Assembly: GCF_022811845.1 (NCBI RefSeq)
Contig: NZ_CP064266.1
Span: 744,001 to 808,000, forward strand
DNA length: 64,000 nt
Direction of reading: 5' to 3'
Origin: Bacillus pseudomycoides
Lineage (GTDB): Bacteria; Bacillota; Bacilli; Bacillales; Bacillaceae_G
Part shown: piece by piece, positions 53,731 through 61,120 of the stretch
Layout: the number at the start of each line of letters is the position of its first letter
How positions within the stretch are numbered: position 1 is the stretch's first letter
Program-made: the position numbers and the translations under genes
The notes under the pieces: generated by a model
What the model saw: only the letters and a program-made list of their open reading frames with translations
What the model was told of the DNA's origin: nothing
Database searches by the model: none

Positions 53731-54222
53731 TTACGCTTTAATTTTACGGCGCGTAAATCCAAACAATGATCCTAATGCTACAAGGCACGCGCTTAACGTC
53801 ATCATTGTTATGCTATTTGATGCTGTATTTGGTAGTTTTTCACCTTTTGTAGCTTGAATTGCTGCTTCTTTTTTCATTTGATCTTGTTTTTGTTGTTCTT
53901 GAATTCCTTCTTTTTTCGTCTTATCTTGTTTTTGTTGTTCCTGCACTGCTGCTTCTTTTTTCATTTGATCTTGTTTTTGTTGCTCTTGCACTGCCGCTTC
54001 TTTTTTCATTTGATCTTGTTTTTGTTGCTCTTGCACTGCCGCTTCTTTTTTCATTTGATCTTGTTTTTGTTGTTCCTGCATTGCTGCTTCTTTTTTCGTT
54101 GTATCTTGCTGTACTTGTGCTACTTCTTCCTTTGTCATTGCCCCAGTAGACGCACTTGCTACCGAAGAATATCCTACTGATAAAAGTGCCATCGCACAGA
54201 TTGGTAAAAGTTTCTTTTTCAT
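53731..54222 (-). CDS. basI: LPNTA-anchored surface protein BasI-like
   Basis: A 163-residue wall protein. It has a signal peptide (cut near ASA, residue 25), a repeat region of 15 residues (EAAVQEQQKQDQMKK; four full copies and one of 14) and a C-terminal sorting signal KLPNTA, hydrophobic segment and RRKIKA tail. The repeats should form a straight helical stalk. LPNTA is the recognition site of the class D sortase encoded 94 bases away. BasI of B. anthracis has this arrangement. The 45-base DNA repeats are nearly identical, so copy number may vary between strains. Confidence 0.88.
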   Translation of the reverse strand: MKKKLLPICAMALLSVGYSSVASASTGAMTKEEVAQVQQDTTKKEAAMQEQQKQDQMKKEAAVQEQQKQDQMKKEAAVQEQQKQDQMKKEAAVQEQQKQDKTKKEGIQEQQKQDQMKKEAAIQATKGEKLPNTASNSITMMTLSACLVALGSLFGFTRRKIKA

Positions 54223-54385
54223 TTTATATCTCTCCTTAGTATACTTTTTTCACATCGCATCGGATGTATTCATAGAATATATCTGTTATGTAAATATGAG
54301 ATGCAGACGAAATGGATTTTTCTTAAAGATTCAATTATCTTCAAGAAAGCAAAATTCCCTATGCACACCTCTCTATTTACGGAAT

Positions 54386-54441
54386 AAAAAGAGGCTGCCG
54401 AAAGTAGCTAATTCAACTACTTTCGACAGCCTCTTTTTTTA
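54386..54441 (-). terminator. Strong terminator of the secreted wall-binding protein gene
   Basis: Arms GAGGCTGCCGAAAGTAG and CTACTTTCGACAGCCTC (one bulge) around nine bases, with T runs on both strands. Confidence 0.92.
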
Positions 54442-54446
54442 AATAT

Positions 54447-54989
54447 CTAGAGCATAACACCGTTATCTTTAAATGAATACCAAGTACCATTAATTAAGTG
54501 TTTGCCTGTTGCCATTGCACCGTCAGATTTTAAATAATACCAGTTCCCAGATTCTTGCAACCAACCTGTTTTCATCGTACCATTCGGATTCATATAATAC
54601 CAACCTGTATCATTTCTTACCCATCCAGTTGCCATTAATCCACGATGAATATAATACCACTTATTTCCTTCTTTCACCCAACCAGTTTTCATTGATCCAT
54701 CTGGATTTGCATACACCCAGCGATCTTTACCATCTTCTATCCAACCAGTCCGCATAACACCATCATTACCTAAACAATAATCCCTTCCATTTACCCTAAC
54801 GTAATCTTTTTGCATAACACCATCTATGAAGTAATACCATGAATCCCCTTTTTTTACCCATCCCATTTTTTGTGTAGCTTGCTCTCCTTTTTGGACAGCC
54901 TGATTCACATTTTTACTTGTTTCTGCATAAGAAACGACAGGTACGAAAAACATTACAGACGTTAAAACTAGCAAAATAAATTTCTTCAT
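54447..54989 (-). CDS. Secreted choline-binding-type repeat protein, 180 residues
   Basis: After a signal peptide (MKKFILLVLTSVMFFVPVVSYA) the whole protein is about seven 20-residue wall-binding repeats (GWVKEGNKWYYI, GWVRNDTGWYYMNPNGTMKT, GWLQESGNWYYLKSDGAMAT) and no enzyme domain. The repeats are of the same kind as in the amidase at 23810 but more diverse. It should bind secondary wall polymer and might compete with or recruit autolysins. It is next to srtC-basI and ends in a strong terminator. Confidence 0.88.
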   Translation of the reverse strand: MKKFILLVLTSVMFFVPVVSYAETSKNVNQAVQKGEQATQKMGWVKKGDSWYYFIDGVMQKDYVRVNGRDYCLGNDGVMRTGWIEDGKDRWVYANPDGSMKTGWVKEGNKWYYIHRGLMATGWVRNDTGWYYMNPNGTMKTGWLQESGNWYYLKSDGAMATGKHLINGTWYSFKDNGVML

Positions 54990-55157
54990 TTTTACAAGTC
55001 TCCCAAATAATAATTTATTTTAGTTTCTATCTCTACAACCAAATTATATTACAGATTATAAAAACACACAACATTTTTGTAATATAAATGTAATAATTTT
55101 ATTATATTTGTTACTTTGGTTATTTTCATGTTACTTTTCTATTATATTTTTAAAACA
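54990..55157. other. AT-rich promoter region, nothing else seen
   Basis: The 168 bases before the secreted repeat protein are extremely AT-rich with several TTACTT- and TATAAT-like words. No structured element or frame can be supported; dispersed repeat copy 4 follows. Confidence 0.5.
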
Positions 55158-55357
55158 ATATATATAGATACATTTCATTTTTTCGACATATAAGTCACGG
55201 TTATGAAAATAAAAGAAGGTCTTCACTCATTTTCTCCTTCTGTTTTCACATGGCATGGGGCTAAAAAAGGAACTGACCGCTTCTACCTATGAGCGGATCC
55301 TCTCTCCTACCTAAAAGGAATGGTTTTATGTCGTTTTTTCAATCCGTATTTATATAG
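55158..55357 (-). repeat. Dispersed ~190-base repeat, copy 4
   Basis: Runs from TATATAG to TTATATAG. Blocks CATTTCATTTTTTCGACATA, GGTTATGAAAATAAAAG, TTTTCACATGGCATGGGGC, AAAAAAGGAACTGACCGCTTC, ATCCTCTCTCCTACCTAAAAG and TTTTATGTCGTTTTTTCAA. CCGCT and AGCGG in the centre can form a hairpin. Here a terminator (55373-55408) lies between the repeat and the stop of the gene at 55423. Confidence 0.85.
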
Positions 55358-55372
55358 AGGTTTATCTTCACT

Positions 55373-55408
55373 AAAAAAGCATTGTAGATTCCTTCTACAA
55401 TGCTTTTT
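55373..55408 (-). terminator. Terminator of the gene at 55423
   Basis: Arms AAAAAAGCATTGTAGA and TCTACAATGCTTTTT pair perfectly; the minus-strand side ends in TTTTTTAG. Confidence 0.88.
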
Positions 55409-55422
55409 CTGTGCCTCAGTAT

Positions 55423-55755
55423 TTAAATGTTACTTTCTTGTGATTCCAGAGTAGCAGAGTCCGAAGTGATAACTAATTGTCTTGGCTCAGTTTTCTTTAA
55501 GTGATTATTGACGTTACACTTACTACGTTGAAAGACCCATGCTTTAATAGGATTTGTGAAGACGATTCTTTGCTCTTTATTAGGGGCCTCTTCTTCCAAT
55601 TTACAACTTTCGCTCCATTTACACCATTTCATTGTAAATTGTAAAGAAGAATGATCTTCTTCTCGATCAAACAGGTGCGAAAAACTCATCTCTTCATCCA
55701 ATACCATAGTGTTACTAGTCGATAACAAAGCAAAGGTCGTCAAACGTCTCTCCAT
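55423..55755 (-). CDS. Hypothetical protein, 110 residues
   Basis: ATG 55755 is preceded by AAGGAG and AGGAGGG. The product is polar, with three cysteines (KWCKWSESCKLEEE, KCNVNNHLKK) and no signal or membrane helix. It has no family I know. A ribosome binding site and its own terminator favour a real gene; amino acid composition is average. Neighbours on both sides are dispersed repeats, so this is an accessory interval. Confidence 0.5.
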   Translation of the reverse strand: MERRLTTFALLSTSNTMVLDEEMSFSHLFDREEDHSSLQFTMKWCKWSESCKLEEEAPNKEQRIVFTNPIKAWVFQRSKCNVNNHLKKTEPRQLVITSDSATLESQESNI

Positions 55756-55907
55756 TCCCTCCTACTCCTTTTCACATATAGTGCCTAAAGCTTATTTTAC
55801 CTAAAATGTGCTTGCCTTTTACCTTACATCTATAAGTTTATCCAAAAGACGATTACGTAACTATCGATTTGTCTTACAAACTACCTTACATTTTTGTAAG
55901 AAATGAA

Positions 55908-55937
55908 AAAACCTCCATTTTTATAAATGAAGGTTTT
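55908..55937 (-). terminator. Terminator downstream of repeat copy 5
   Basis: Arms AAAACCTCCATTT and AAATGAAGGTTTT (one mismatch) with T run on the minus strand (GAGGTTTTTTC). It ends the permease operon transcript after it has crossed repeat copy 5. Confidence 0.75.
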
Positions 55938-55950
55938 CAGTCATTTCTTA

Positions 55951-56147
55951 TCTATATATTCTTTCCTATAACGTAACCTCTACTATCTAAACATGTTGAA
56001 CAAAAAATGAACTGCATTCGTTCTCTCTATTTGTTTTTACTTGGTATGAGGCAGGAAAAGAATCTAACCGTTTCTATGCATGGTCAGATGCTCTCTCCGC
56101 CTATAAAGAGAGATTTTATTTCGTTTTTTAATTTGTATTTATATATT
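55951..56147 (-). repeat. Dispersed ~190-base repeat, copy 5 (most diverged)
   Basis: Runs from CTATATATTC to TTATATATT. Keeps CTATTTGTTTTTACTTGGTATGAGGC-like block (in part), AAAAGAATCTAACCGTTTC, GATGCTCTCTCCGCCTA and TTTTATTTCGTTTTTTAATTTG. The central part can pair ATCTGACC with GGTTAGAT on the minus strand. Its end supplies the last codons and stop of the permease at 56139. Confidence 0.75.
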
Positions 56148-57038
56148 GTGTTTATACCCGTTCACAACTTTCGTCATACAAAATAAAAGGATCATATAAA
56201 ACATAACTGGGATCACAATAATTCTTGGCTCTAGCATTAATTCCCCATAATAATAACTAATTAAGTTTGCCCAGTCATTTAAGTACGGAAAGTATATATT
56301 AAATTGATCATGAGCTTGCCCGGAAACGATTTTTATTCCCCCTAAAAACAATTTAAATATCGCAAGATGTAACATTATTAATAATACTTGCACCATCTGC
56401 TCTCCAATTTGAAATATAACCTGCGGTTGTAATGCTTTCATAATATGAGTTCGGAATATATGCCATCTGCTGCCTCCTAATACAAGGGAACTTATCACAT
56501 ATTCTTGTCTCCACATTTGCTGAACTTCTTTTTGAAAAAATCGTGTCATTCCTGTAACTGCCACAAACACTAATACAACCAGTTGTATACATAGTACTTC
56601 TATATTTGTGACAATAGGTTTCGTTCGTAGTTCATACATGATAAACGGTGTAAGAAATAAAATACAAAATAACGATTGCGGAAAAAATTGCAAGCTAACA
56701 GTAACACGTTGAAAGAAAGAAAACCCCCACTTATCATTACGAATAAACAAACTCATTAATAAAGAAATGATTACTCTAGCAACTGCCACAAAAAATGAAA
56801 TTAAAATAGTATACTTAGCTCCGTCTATTACTTTATAAAATAAATCTTCTCCTTCTCGATCTGTTCCAAACCAATGTGTACGGGAAATTGGAAAAGGTAC
56901 CGCTTCAACAATTTCTCCTTTGTCATTGTATCGATATTCCACTGCCTTAGGCTCCTTCTGAAAATATGGGAGTGCAAAACTAATGATAAGTAATAAAATG
57001 ATGGGAAATAAGAAGTATATATAACGCTGTTTACGCAT
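56139..57038 (-). CDS. Oligopeptide-type ABC permease subunit (OppC-like)
   Basis: A 299-residue membrane protein with an N-terminal helix, an outside loop with HWFGTDREGEDLFYKVIDGAKYTI (the OppC/DppC hallmark) and five more helices; the ATPase-contact loop is MWRQEYVISSLVLGGSRWHIFRTHIMKALQP. It begins inside the preceding permease gene (eight-base overlap). No ATPase or binding protein lies near, which is unusual for this family. Its last codon and stop lie within dispersed repeat copy 5, so the natural C-terminus may have been changed. Confidence 0.85.
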   Translation of the reverse strand: MRKQRYIYFLFPIILLLIISFALPYFQKEPKAVEYRYNDKGEIVEAVPFPISRTHWFGTDREGEDLFYKVIDGAKYTILISFFVAVARVIISLLMSLFIRNDKWGFSFFQRVTVSLQFFPQSLFCILFLTPFIMYELRTKPIVTNIEVLCIQLVVLVFVAVTGMTRFFQKEVQQMWRQEYVISSLVLGGSRWHIFRTHIMKALQPQVIFQIGEQMVQVLLIMLHLAIFKLFLGGIKIVSGQAHDQFNIYFPYLNDWANLISYYYGELMLEPRIIVIPVMFYMILLFCMTKVVNGYKHNI

Positions 57039-57936
57039 ACAACCTCCTCCTCAACCAATGCAACATTAATATGACTCCATACGTAGGCATTATAAATAAC
57101 AAAAGCAAATATACGATAACCACCGGATCTTGACCGCTAATCAAAATCGAAAATAAACCTTTTATGTTAAACATATACTCAAAAACGAATAAGCTCGTTA
57201 TCAAGTTTAGTACTATGGATTCAATATGATTCACAACTGAAACGACGATATTACTAAAAATATGCTTACATAAAATATACACACTCCCAAAGCCTTTCGC
57301 TCTCGCAAACATAACATAATCTTTCTGCTCCTCCTCCTTTATAAGTAGCAGTTGAAATTGAAATAAAGAAATTGTAGGTATAATAGCTAAAATGAGAATA
57401 GGTAATACAATAGACGCATTTTGCGTTGTAGAAAACGGATTTAATGGTAAAACCCCGGTATACCTATATATACTTACCATGAAAAGTTGAAGAAAAAAAA
57501 TCAAGAAGATATCTGGAATTGTTTTAAGAAAAAATACAGCTTCTTCTATTACTCTCTGGATATATCTTGGGAAGATCGCAGTAATAATACTACATACAAA
57601 AGAGAAACAGATAGAAACCATAAGTGCTCCAAATATAAGTAAGAGTGAATATGTATATGGGTGAAATATAAGTGGGAATAAGGGCACTTCCCTTTCTTGT
57701 ATCTTAAATATTTGCACATTGTTTGAAACAGTTGCTACTTGTGTAGCCATTTTCATATTTAAATCTTCTGGATGTATAAGTGCAGAGATAACATGAAAAC
57801 AGTGTGTAAAAAAATACTCTATATGTATCCCAACTTTCTTCCCATTTATAAATAACATCGGAAGACTCACAATTACTACAAATAGCAGAAGCATAATAAA
57901 TAATTGGAAAATTATCGAAGTTATTTTTTTTAACAT
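57031..57936 (-). CDS. Oligopeptide-type ABC permease subunit (OppB-like)
   Basis: A 301-residue BPD_transp_1 permease with six helices; the long first outside loop and the contact loop EEEQKDYVMFARAKGFGSVYILCKHIFSNI fit the OppB side of the pair. The following gene encodes the OppC-like partner. Together they would make a complete channel but need an ATPase from elsewhere. Substrate unknown. ATG 57936 follows GAGGGGAATG. Confidence 0.85.
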   Translation of the reverse strand: MLKKITSIIFQLFIMLLLFVVIVSLPMLFINGKKVGIHIEYFFTHCFHVISALIHPEDLNMKMATQVATVSNNVQIFKIQEREVPLFPLIFHPYTYSLLLIFGALMVSICFSFVCSIITAIFPRYIQRVIEEAVFFLKTIPDIFLIFFLQLFMVSIYRYTGVLPLNPFSTTQNASIVLPILILAIIPTISLFQFQLLLIKEEEQKDYVMFARAKGFGSVYILCKHIFSNIVVSVVNHIESIVLNLITSLFVFEYMFNIKGLFSILISGQDPVVIVYLLLLFIMPTYGVILMLHWLRRRLYA

Positions 57937-58123
57937 TTCATTCCCCTCTCAATTTCTCTAGCATGAACGGATTATAAAACCTTCAAATCAAGCTTTCGTT
58001 TTATTTTATTCTGACTTTCTCAGCATAAACCTTTATCAAATATGTATTTCTCCTTTTTGACTTTTCTCTCTCAATCCTTTACAGTCGAAATGTTCACAAG
58101 TTTTACAACGTAGGAGGATTAGA

Positions 58124-58654
58124 ATGAACATTGAAATAAAAGATACATTAATTTCTGCAGAATCATTACAAGCAAAAGTAAAAGAACTAGCACTACAAAT
58201 TGAACGCGATTTTGAAGGAGAAGAAATCGTCGTTATCGCTGTATTAAAAGGTTCTTTCATATTTGCTGCTGATTTAATTCGTCACATTAAAAATGAAGTA
58301 ACTATCGACTTTATTTCTGCATCTAGTTACGGCAACCAAACGGAAACAACAGGAAAAGTTAAGTTATTAAAAGATATCGATGTCAACATTACAGGCAAAA
58401 ATGTAATTGTTGTAGAAGACATTATTGATTCAGGCTTAACACTTCACTTCTTAAAAGATCACTTCCTTATGCATAAGCCAAAAAACTTGAAATTCTGTAC
58501 ATTACTTGATAAACCAGAGCGCCGTAAAGTTGATTTGAAAGCAGAGTATGTAGGCTTCCAAATTCCAGATGAATTTATTGTTGGATACGGTATCGACTGT
58601 GCAGAAAAATATCGTAATTTACCATACATTGCTTCGGTTGTTACAGATAAATAA
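58124..58654 (+). CDS. hpt: Hypoxanthine phosphoribosyltransferase-type enzyme
   Basis: A 176-residue purine phosphoribosyltransferase. The PRPP loop VVEDIIDSGLTL lies near 104-115, LKGSFIFAADL gives the pyrophosphate loop and FQIPDEFIVGYGID the base site. It makes IMP or GMP from hypoxanthine or guanine and PRPP. In Bacillus the main hpt sits between tilS and ftsH; this copy is elsewhere and alone, so it is probably a second paralog. AGGAGG precedes ATG 58124. A perfect 15-base terminator follows. Confidence 0.9.
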   Translation: MNIEIKDTLISAESLQAKVKELALQIERDFEGEEIVVIAVLKGSFIFAADLIRHIKNEVTIDFISASSYGNQTETTGKVKLLKDIDVNITGKNVIVVEDIIDSGLTLHFLKDHFLMHKPKNLKFCTLLDKPERRKVDLKAEYVGFQIPDEFIVGYGIDCAEKYRNLPYIASVVTDK

Positions 58655-58658
58655 AACC

Positions 58659-58695
58659 AAATAAACTTCCATCGATTTCTGATGGAAGTTTATTT
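58659..58695. terminator. Terminator after hpt
   Basis: A 15-base perfect stem AAATAAACTTCCATC with GATGGAAGTTTATTT and a seven-base loop. Confidence 0.88.
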
Positions 58696-58801
58696 ATATA
58701 GTTCAGTGGATACAGATGGAGAAAGCTCCCTTCGTACACCGTGCCAAATTGAATTATTGCCAGGACATTTTACGGTGATTTATAATCCAGAACTAGTATA
58801 A
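58682..58801 (+). pseudogene. Short coding-like remnant, 39 codons
   Basis: From ATG 58682 to TAA 58801 the frame reads MEVYLYSSVDTDGESSLRTP and then CQIELLPGHFTVIYNPELV. Its composition looks protein-like, but the ATG lies in the arm of the hpt terminator and has no ribosome binding site. It is probably the 3' end of a gene lost by deletion. No family recognised. Confidence 0.3.
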
Positions 58802-58874
58802 TAGATTCCTTGTTATACTTTGGTAATTTATAAAGTTCGCATTTTTATAAAATAAACATTATAATTAAAAGTAT

Positions 58875-58910
58875 AAAAGGTTGTTAACAAAAAACGTTAA
58901 CAACCTTTTT
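58875..58910 (+). terminator. Hairpin upstream of ydjO
   Basis: Arms AAAAGGTTGTTAAC and GTTAACAACCTTTT pair perfectly around seven bases and run into TATTTTTTC. It ends 40 bases before the ydjO ATG and has no plus-strand gene end directly before it except the remnant, so it may be an attenuator in the ydjO leader. Confidence 0.8.
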
Positions 58911-58950
58911 ATTTTTTCAGAAAAACTTTCTACTTTAGAGGAGTGATTGT

Positions 58951-59130
58951 ATGTATTGGAAAAGAAATAACAAGCCTGTCGAAGATTCAGAAGAAATCGC
59001 CGTATGGGAATGTCAAACAGAAGAATGCTTAGGCTGGATGCGTAAAAACTTTTCTTTAGAAGAAGAACCAAAATGTCCTCTATGTAAAGGAGATATGGAG
59101 AGCGGAACACGACTACTACAAAAATTGTAG
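58951..59130 (+). CDS. ydjO: Cold-inducible zinc-ribbon protein YdjO
   Basis: ATG 58951 follows AGAGGAGTG by about nine bases. The 59-residue product has CQTEECLGWMRKNFSLEEEP and CPLCKGDM, a four-cysteine zinc ribbon in the YdjO pattern (CxxxxCxGWMR...PxCPxC). B. subtilis YdjO is induced by cold shock. It is a lone gene; a leader hairpin lies upstream. It is short enough to be missed in automatic calls. Confidence 0.85.
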   Translation: MYWKRNNKPVEDSEEIAVWECQTEECLGWMRKNFSLEEEPKCPLCKGDMESGTRLLQKL

Positions 59131-59289
59131 AGATTAAGTTCTATTTTCCCTACATTCCTCCATTATGAAATCAAATAAAGAGAAAATCCTCTTTCTCCTT
59201 ATCTACGGTATAACTATATTTCCTAAATGTGAGTCGAAAATAGATTGTATAAAAAAGCTTTGTGCACTTTGCGAAGTTTTTTTCTTTAT

Positions 59290-59736
59290 TCACAACTTTA
59301 AACGATACCCTAACCCACGTACTGTTTCAATTGCATTTTCGTTTTGTACACTTGCTCCGCAGCTCATTTTCATATATCTACGAAGCTGTGACTTAATTCG
59401 CGCAATGAGTTCTAATGAATTAAACGGTTTTGTTACATAGTCGTCCGCTCCGGTTGTTAATCCTAAAATCTTATCCATATCTTGCGTTTTCGCCGATAAC
59501 ATAATAATAGGCATTTCCGCTATTTCTCTAACTTTCATACACATATGAATCCCATCTATTTTCGGCATCATAATATCAAGGACAATTAAATGTACTTCAT
59601 TTTTCTTTAATAGTTCCAAACTTTCTTCTCCATCTCCAGCTTGTAATACTTCATATCCTTCATTTTTTAAATAGATTGTAATAAGATCTCGAATTTCCTT
59701 CTCATCATCTACTACAAGTATCGTTTCTTTACTCAC
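59290..59736 (-). pseudogene. Response regulator with most of the DNA-binding domain deleted
   Basis: Residues 1-120 are a complete receiver (DDEKE pocket, phospho-acceptor Asp54 in LIVLDIMMPKIDG, Thr/Lys103 in VTKPF) of the VanR/OmpR type. Instead of a winged helix of about 100 residues only 28 follow: the linker RRYMKMSCGASVQNENAI is joined in frame to ETVRGLGYRLKL, the terminal wing of such domains. About 80 residues are missing. The remaining protein cannot bind DNA in the normal way but could still take phosphate. No kinase gene is adjacent. DedA follows upstream at 50 bases. Confidence 0.85.
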
Positions 59737-59786
59737 AATACATCCTCCATTTTTTCGATAATCATAGATACTACAAATGATCTGTC

Positions 59787-60398
59787 TTATTCATTTCTTT
59801 CTACACTTACTACCTGATTTTTCTTTTGTATATATAAATAAGAAATACTTACAATGACAACAATTATACTACCAAAATAGATGCCATACTTCGTCGCTAG
59901 TTCTACAATTATTTCAATATGCTTACCAAACATAGAACCGAGTATGAAATAAAGCAATGTCCAAACAAATCCTGTCGTATACGAATACAAAGCATAGGTT
60001 TGAAATGACATACGATTCATCCCGACTAAATACGGTACAATATGTCTAACGACAGGTATGAAGTAGCTTGTTACTAATGCATAATGCCCGTATCTATTAA
60101 TTAATTCTTGTGATTGTAAAAGATACTTTGCTTTTTTCTTTTTCATTAATTTATCAAGTACATTAGCGCCAAATATCTTTCCAAGTATATAGCCTAATGA
60201 AAGACCTGATACAACACCTAAATAGGTTAATAAAAAGGCTGGAATTATACTTAGTATGCCCAGCGATGATACAAAGCCACCGCTCATCACAATCATTTCA
60301 TCTGGAACTGGCATACCTACAATCCCGAGCCATAAACAAAAGAATAAGGCAGCATAACCATACTGTTCAATATAGGATAACAATTCATGTAATTCCAT
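59787..60398 (-). CDS. DedA-family membrane protein
   Basis: A 203-residue DedA/SNARE-associated family protein with about five helices, two re-entrant. Motifs EQYGYAALFFCLWLGIVGMPVPDE (Glu and Pro conserved in the first re-entrant loop), FGANVLDKLM, and RYGHYALVTSYFIPVVRHIVPYLVG with the arginines that proton-driven members need. Recent work links DedA relatives to flipping of undecaprenyl phosphate or phosphatidylethanolamine. It overlaps the upstream methyltransferase gene by 14 bases. Confidence 0.9.
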   Translation of the reverse strand: MELHELLSYIEQYGYAALFFCLWLGIVGMPVPDEMIVMSGGFVSSLGILSIIPAFLLTYLGVVSGLSLGYILGKIFGANVLDKLMKKKKAKYLLQSQELINRYGHYALVTSYFIPVVRHIVPYLVGMNRMSFQTYALYSYTTGFVWTLLYFILGSMFGKHIEIIVELATKYGIYFGSIIVVIVSISYLYIQKKNQVVSVERNE

Positions 60399-60975
60399 TA
60401 GGCGTATGACCTCCTAGCCTTTTTCTACAACTAAGAACATGTGCTGGAGGAAGATTCAACCAAACCTTTTTTAGTGAAATTTCCTGAAAAAAGGTTTGGA
60501 TAAATGCTTTCCTTGCAAGCGAATATTGAAACGTAATAAACTCGCCGTCCTCACTTAATGACTCCATTACACTGGACAAAATACGAGATGATACTTCCGT
60601 TGGTAAGGATGTAAAGGGTAACCCTGATAATACATAATCAACCTTCTCTATTTGTAACTCATTTATATATTTCTTTATGTTCTCAGCTGATCCATGTATA
60701 ACCAAAACGTTTTGATCGTCCTTAAACTGCTTCTGTAACTTTTTGAAAAAAACTTCATTAATTTCAATCAAGATAAATATTGTATGTTCTTTTTTTCTCT
60801 TTATAATCTCTCTCGTGAATGATCCTGTTCCAGGTCCCAATTCTAAAATATACTTCGCTTCTTCGAAATTAATTGCGCCTACCATCTTTTTGGCTAATAT
60901 GTTAGAACTAGGTGCAATTGCTCCAGTATTCTTTGGATGTTTCACAAATTCGGTTAAGAATGTAATAAGTTGCAT
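60385..60975 (-). CDS. Class I methyltransferase (phospholipid N-methyltransferase/KsgA-like)
   Basis: Start chosen at ATG 60975 with GGGAGAGG upstream; a TTG at 60999 gives eight more residues. The 196-residue protein begins FLTEFVKHPKNTGAIAPSSNILAKKM, which is typical of PmtA-like phospholipid methyltransferases, and has the SAM motif ILELGPGTGSFTREI, the acidic loop LIEINE and DYVLSGLPFTSLP in place of the NPPY-type site. Probably acts on membrane lipids or a small amine. The overlap with dedA supports a membrane role. Confidence 0.8.
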   Translation of the reverse strand: MQLITFLTEFVKHPKNTGAIAPSSNILAKKMVGAINFEEAKYILELGPGTGSFTREIIKRKKEHTIFILIEINEVFFKKLQKQFKDDQNVLVIHGSAENIKKYINELQIEKVDYVLSGLPFTSLPTEVSSRILSSVMESLSEDGEFITFQYSLARKAFIQTFFQEISLKKVWLNLPPAHVLSCRKRLGGHTPNGIT

Positions 60976-61084
60976 CTCTAACCTCTCCCGTTCATTCAAT
61001 ATCGTCTAATATAGCTCCAAGTATAACTATCATTTTTTAAAAAATAGCATGGGAATTTCTTAAGATTTTATGAAGATGTAAAAA

Positions 61085-61118
61085 AACAGCTATCGCTTCT
61101 AGCGATAGCTGCTCCTTT
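61085..61118 (-). terminator. Terminator of the BceAB-type operon
   Basis: Arms CAGCTATCGCT and AGCGATAGCTG, perfect, three-base loop; minus-strand side ends in TTTTTTTAC. Confidence 0.88.
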
Positions 61119-61120
61119 CA

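Noticed and set aside
53854..54180. Two plus-strand frames opposite basI
   Set aside because: Shadows of the 45-base repeats; Phe/Leu-rich low complexity and no start signals.
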